A stretch of 54,865 nucleotides of DNA, taken from positions 1-54,865 of the forward strand of contig JAJRZI010000006.1 in assembly GCA_024275295.1 (NCBI GenBank), read 5' to 3'. Position numbers and translations under genes: made by a program. The DNA is from Gammaproteobacteria bacterium (lineage in GTDB: Bacteria > Pseudomonadota > Gammaproteobacteria > Chromatiales > Chromatiaceae). Positions 52,601 through 54,865 of this stretch are shown here, one piece after another. The notes under the pieces were generated by a model that ran no database searches, was not told where the DNA came from, and saw only the letters and a list, made by a program, of their open reading frames with translations. Numbering within the stretch: position 1 is the first letter of the stretch; every line of letters begins with the position of its first letter.

Positions 52601-53194
52601 CTATATTTTCTCTGCCACAAGCAGAGCAAGATTACGCCACCCCTGCTTAACATTCCCAAGCAGGCCCTCTTCCCGATAAACACGCACACACAAGGGCTGA
52701 AACAGTTCAAGCAGCTCATTATCCTTCAGGCGCATCCCAGGATTCGACGGCCCCTCATGACTCACAGCAGTTTGAGTGAATGTCTGATAAAACAGTAATC
52801 CTCCTGGACGTAGCGCACCTATCAAGGCCGGCACCAAAGCCCTGTCCAGGAAATGAGTGACTACAATGAGATCAAAACTATCAGGTTTTGGAGGGTGCAG
52901 GGATATATTTCGAACCTGAGCATTAACTGTCAGCCCCCTGCTATTGGCTTCAGACCCTACCCTATCTATAGCAACATCTGAGATATCCCAGGCATCTACA
53001 CTTAACCTGGTTTTCTCAGCCAAGCAAAACGCATTACCACCTCGCCCACATGCAAGATCAAGCGCATTACCGCCCAGTGGCAATAGGTGGAGATTCTCTA
53101 CCAGCACCTTGGCAGGTTTACCTGCATCATTCGCCTGACTATGACGGCAATTCCATTTTTCCCGAACCTTGTCATCAATAATATCTTTTTGCAT
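52601..53194 (-). CDS. Class I SAM-dependent methyltransferase, TehB-like
   Basis: 197 residues with the SAM motif ALDLACGRGGNAFCLAE near 40 and the acidic VDAWDIS after it, then DLIVVTHFLDRAL (motif IV) and LRPGGLLFYQTF. Closest in style to tellurite-resistance/thiopurine-type methyltransferases; substrate not predictable. Ends TAG. Confidence 0.85.
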   Translation of the reverse strand: MQKDIIDDKVREKWNCRHSQANDAGKPAKVLVENLHLLPLGGNALDLACGRGGNAFCLAEKTRLSVDAWDISDVAIDRVGSEANSRGLTVNAQVRNISLHPPKPDSFDLIVVTHFLDRALVPALIGALRPGGLLFYQTFTQTAVSHEGPSNPGMRLKDNELLELFQPLCVRVYREEGLLGNVKQGWRNLALLVAEKI

Positions 53195-53257
53195 CTATAA
53201 CAGACCGTCTATAAATAGAACCCGCCTTCCACATATCCCTGCACCATAAATGTAGCC

Positions 53258-54445
53258 CTACAATAAAGCCAAGCCACGCACTAAGTCAGATTTGATATCC
53301 TCAATGTCTTCCAACCCTACAGCAACCCTTACCAACCCACCACTAATGCCAGCCTCGCACTGTTGCTCTGGAGAGAGTCTGCCATGCGTTGTGGTCGCAG
53401 GGTGCGTAATAGTTGTTTTTGTATCGCCCAGGTTTGCAGTAATGGAGAGCATTTTTGTACTGTCCATCACCTTCCAGGCTGCATCCTGACCACCTTTAAC
53501 CGTGAATGAGACAATACCACCCGGGCCTTTCTGCTGCTTTATCGCTAATTTGTATTGGGGGTGCGATTCCAGGCCAGGGAAGTAGACCTGATCTATGGCC
53601 TGCTGATCCTCCAGCCACTTTGCCAATTCCGTTGCATTACGGGAGTGTGCCTGCATCCGCAGATCAAGTGTCTCCAGCCCTTTTAAAAACACCCATGCAT
53701 TAAATGGACTCATGCTGGGGCCTGCTGTTCGCAACACACCGTAGACCTCTTCGCCAACAAGTTTGGCATCGCCAACAACAGCACCCCCTACGCAGCGCCC
53801 TTGTCCATCAAGATATTTGGTTGCAGAGTGGATCACCAGATCTGCACCTAAAGCCAGAGGTTGTTGCAGTACTGGCGTACAGAAACAGTTATCAACAACC
53901 AACAGGCAATCATAGGCCTTGGCAAGATTGGATAACATTTCAATATCAGCCAGGTCAGTCAGTGGATTTGAAGGGGTTTCAACAAACAGCATACGCGTAT
54001 TGGGACGAATACCTTTCTCCCAACCCTCTATATCTGTCTGCGATACAAAGGTGGTACTAATGCCAAAGCGCGTCAGATACTTCTCAAACAGTACTGTTGT
54101 TGTGCCAAATATACTGCGGGATGAGACAATATGGTCACCCGATTTTAGCAGGCCGAGACACACCGCAAGGATCGCAGCCATGCCTGATGCTGTTGCCACG
54201 CAAGACTCACCACCCTCCATTGCAGCCAGACGCTGTTCAAAGGTTCTTACTGTAGGGTTAGTGAATCTGGAATAGATATTACCCGGCACTTCACCTGCGA
54301 AGCAGGCCGCAGCTTCTGCAGCACTGTTGAAAGTGAAACTTGAGGTTGGAAATATAGGCTCCCCATGCTCTCTTTCATGGGTACGCTCATGCCCTACCCT
54401 TATAGCACGGGTCGCGAGACCCCAATCATCATACTTTTGGCTCAT
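53258..54445 (-). CDS. metZ: O-succinylhomoserine sulfhydrylase
   Basis: Makes homocysteine from O-succinylhomoserine and sulfide, a direct sulfhydrylation route to methionine. 395 residues of the Cys/Met-metabolism PLP family; YSRFTNPTVRTFEQRLAAMEGGE, the Tyr-Arg and ATASGMAAI segments are clear, and the Schiff-base Lys is in HSATKYLDGQGRCVGG near 206. MetZ-type rather than MetY or MetB by length and motif. A SAM-II riboswitch with a terminator precedes it, consistent with methionine biosynthesis under SAM feedback. Ends TAG. Confidence 0.92.
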   Translation of the reverse strand: MSQKYDDWGLATRAIRVGHERTHEREHGEPIFPTSSFTFNSAAEAAACFAGEVPGNIYSRFTNPTVRTFEQRLAAMEGGESCVATASGMAAILAVCLGLLKSGDHIVSSRSIFGTTTVLFEKYLTRFGISTTFVSQTDIEGWEKGIRPNTRMLFVETPSNPLTDLADIEMLSNLAKAYDCLLVVDNCFCTPVLQQPLALGADLVIHSATKYLDGQGRCVGGAVVGDAKLVGEEVYGVLRTAGPSMSPFNAWVFLKGLETLDLRMQAHSRNATELAKWLEDQQAIDQVYFPGLESHPQYKLAIKQQKGPGGIVSFTVKGGQDAAWKVMDSTKMLSITANLGDTKTTITHPATTTHGRLSPEQQCEAGISGGLVRVAVGLEDIEDIKSDLVRGLALL

Positions 54446-54497
54446 GCCTTAACTCCAAAATTGCTTAAATATATGTAATCACACTTCCAGCAGGCAT

Positions 54498-54531
54498 AAA
54501 AAAACCCGCTTAGCTATACAGCAAAAGCAGG
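54498..54531 (-). terminator. Intrinsic attenuator in the metZ leader
   Basis: On the minus strand CCTGCTT pairs with AAGCGGG (one G-U) and is followed by seven T residues. It lies just after the riboswitch. The segment GCTTTTGCTG inside it (54519-54528) can instead pair with the riboswitch segment CAGCTAAAGC (54544-54553) over nine of ten bases, giving an antiterminator. Confidence 0.8.
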
Positions 54532-54542
54532 TAGTTCACACT

Positions 54543-54593
54543 CGCTTTAGCTGCATTTTTATAGCGCCCGCAATCAGAGACAAATCAGCGCTT
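54543..54593 (-). ncRNA. SAM-II riboswitch upstream of metZ
   Basis: The minus strand matches the SAM-II core closely: GCGCUGAUUU, AUUGC, GCGC closing the P1 stem and GCUAAA in the pseudoknot arm, in the right order and spacing of the class. It lies 100 bases before metZ and directly in front of an intrinsic terminator. High SAM should stabilise the pseudoknot, free the terminator and reduce metZ. SAM-II is mostly known from alphaproteobacteria. Confidence 0.9.
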
Positions 54594-54599
54594 GGAAAA

Positions 54600-54628
54600 A
54601 GAGTAGAGCCGTTGGGCTTCATTGTCAA
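54600..54628 (-). promoter_or_regulatory. metZ promoter
   Basis: TTGACA (54623-54628) and TACTCT (54600-54605) with a 17-base spacer on the minus strand. The expected start point is at the first bases of the SAM-II riboswitch, so the transcript would begin with it. Confidence 0.7.
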
Positions 54629-54744
54629 GGCAAGAAGCCCTTCAACCTAGAATCGGCAGTTGACCGCTCCATTCTGATACTAAGTTACTAATATGCAAGC
54701 CATTGAGCTCAAGTACCTTATTCGCCTGCTGAGTGAGTCACGCT

Positions 54745-54862
54745 ACGGAGCGGATTGCACGCTTGCGGCGGCGCATGGCTGCGTTGCAACTCCTTGGAAT
54801 AGAACAACTATTCTACGTCGTTGCGCCTTGCCCTGCACCCCCGCAAGCGCACACTCCACCCC
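54745..54862. repeat. Palindromic repeat element related to element A
   Basis: Outer arms TGCACGCTTGCGG and (reverse complement) TGTGCGCTTGCGG flank a near-palindrome centred on AATAGAACAACTATT. Reversed, 54777-54832 matches the core of element A (25533-25588) at about 44 of 56 bases. No coding capacity. It may continue past the end of the window. Confidence 0.7.
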
Positions 54863-54865
54863 GCC

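Noticed and set aside
33-54445. Genome-wide reassignment of TAG to an amino acid
   Set aside because: About 16 of 52 genes end at TAG at the expected family length (map, glnD, ispF, metZ, mrcB among others), several with another stop shortly after. At most a partial suppressor is possible.

Overview
The window looks like chromosomal DNA of a gammaproteobacterium. The order rpsB-tsf-pyrH-frr-uppS-cdsA-dxr-rseP next to divergent map-glnD, and YjfIJKL, SpeD, YoaA, RlhA and PBP1b homologues, fit that class. A futalosine menaquinone cluster and a SAM-II riboswitch are less typical of gammaproteobacteria. A sulfur-oxidiser or Chromatiales-like relative is my guess; the species cannot be named from sequence alone. 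I see no rRNA, tRNA, CRISPR array, transposase or phage gene.

Layout. (1) 33-7500, minus strand: translation and envelope core genes rpsB, tsf, pyrH, frr, uppS, cdsA, dxr, rseP; map and glnD run the other way (7536-10980). (2) 10984-18894, minus strand: a PspA/polyamine module made of speD, a lipoprotein, DUF350 (YjfL-like), a membrane-fused aminopropyltransferase, DUF2170 (YjfI), PspA-like YjfJ, DUF2491 (YjfK), a small protein, a K+ channel and a rhomboid protease. The promoter regions of speD and yjfI share a palindromic operator. (3) 18974-25468: ispF, an M20 hydrolase, a GNAT/cNMP fusion and a PhoPQ-like two-component system with two small envelope proteins. (4) 25477-25908: two abutting palindromic MITE-like elements. 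(5) 25906-34733, minus strand: DUF547, RlhA, aminotransferase, LuxE-like ligase, MMPL exporter and NAD(P)-dependent thioester-reductase-like enzyme, possibly a lipid-modifying pathway. (6) 34933-42144, plus strand: two exported unknown proteins and a hydrolase translationally coupled to mqnD-mqnB-mqnE-mqnA-mqnC. (7) 42159-54445: GGDEF, tsaB, yoaA, a TPR lipoprotein, mrcB, a histone-H1-like protein, a degenerate IscS homologue, a PilZ protein, a methyltransferase and metZ. metZ is preceded by a SAM-II riboswitch, an intrinsic terminator and a consensus promoter.

The most striking observation is that five otherwise intact genes carry one in-frame stop each with no frameshift: rseP (TAG exactly at catalytic Glu23 of HExxH), the reductase (TAG, codon 44), mqnB (TAG, codon 95), tsaB (TAG, codon 121) and mqnE (TAA, cutting off a conserved 21-codon tail). 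rseP and tsaB are usually essential, so the stops are either sequence or assembly errors, early decay, or suppressed in vivo. Because about 16 of 52 genes here end with TAG, wholesale TAG reassignment is unlikely.
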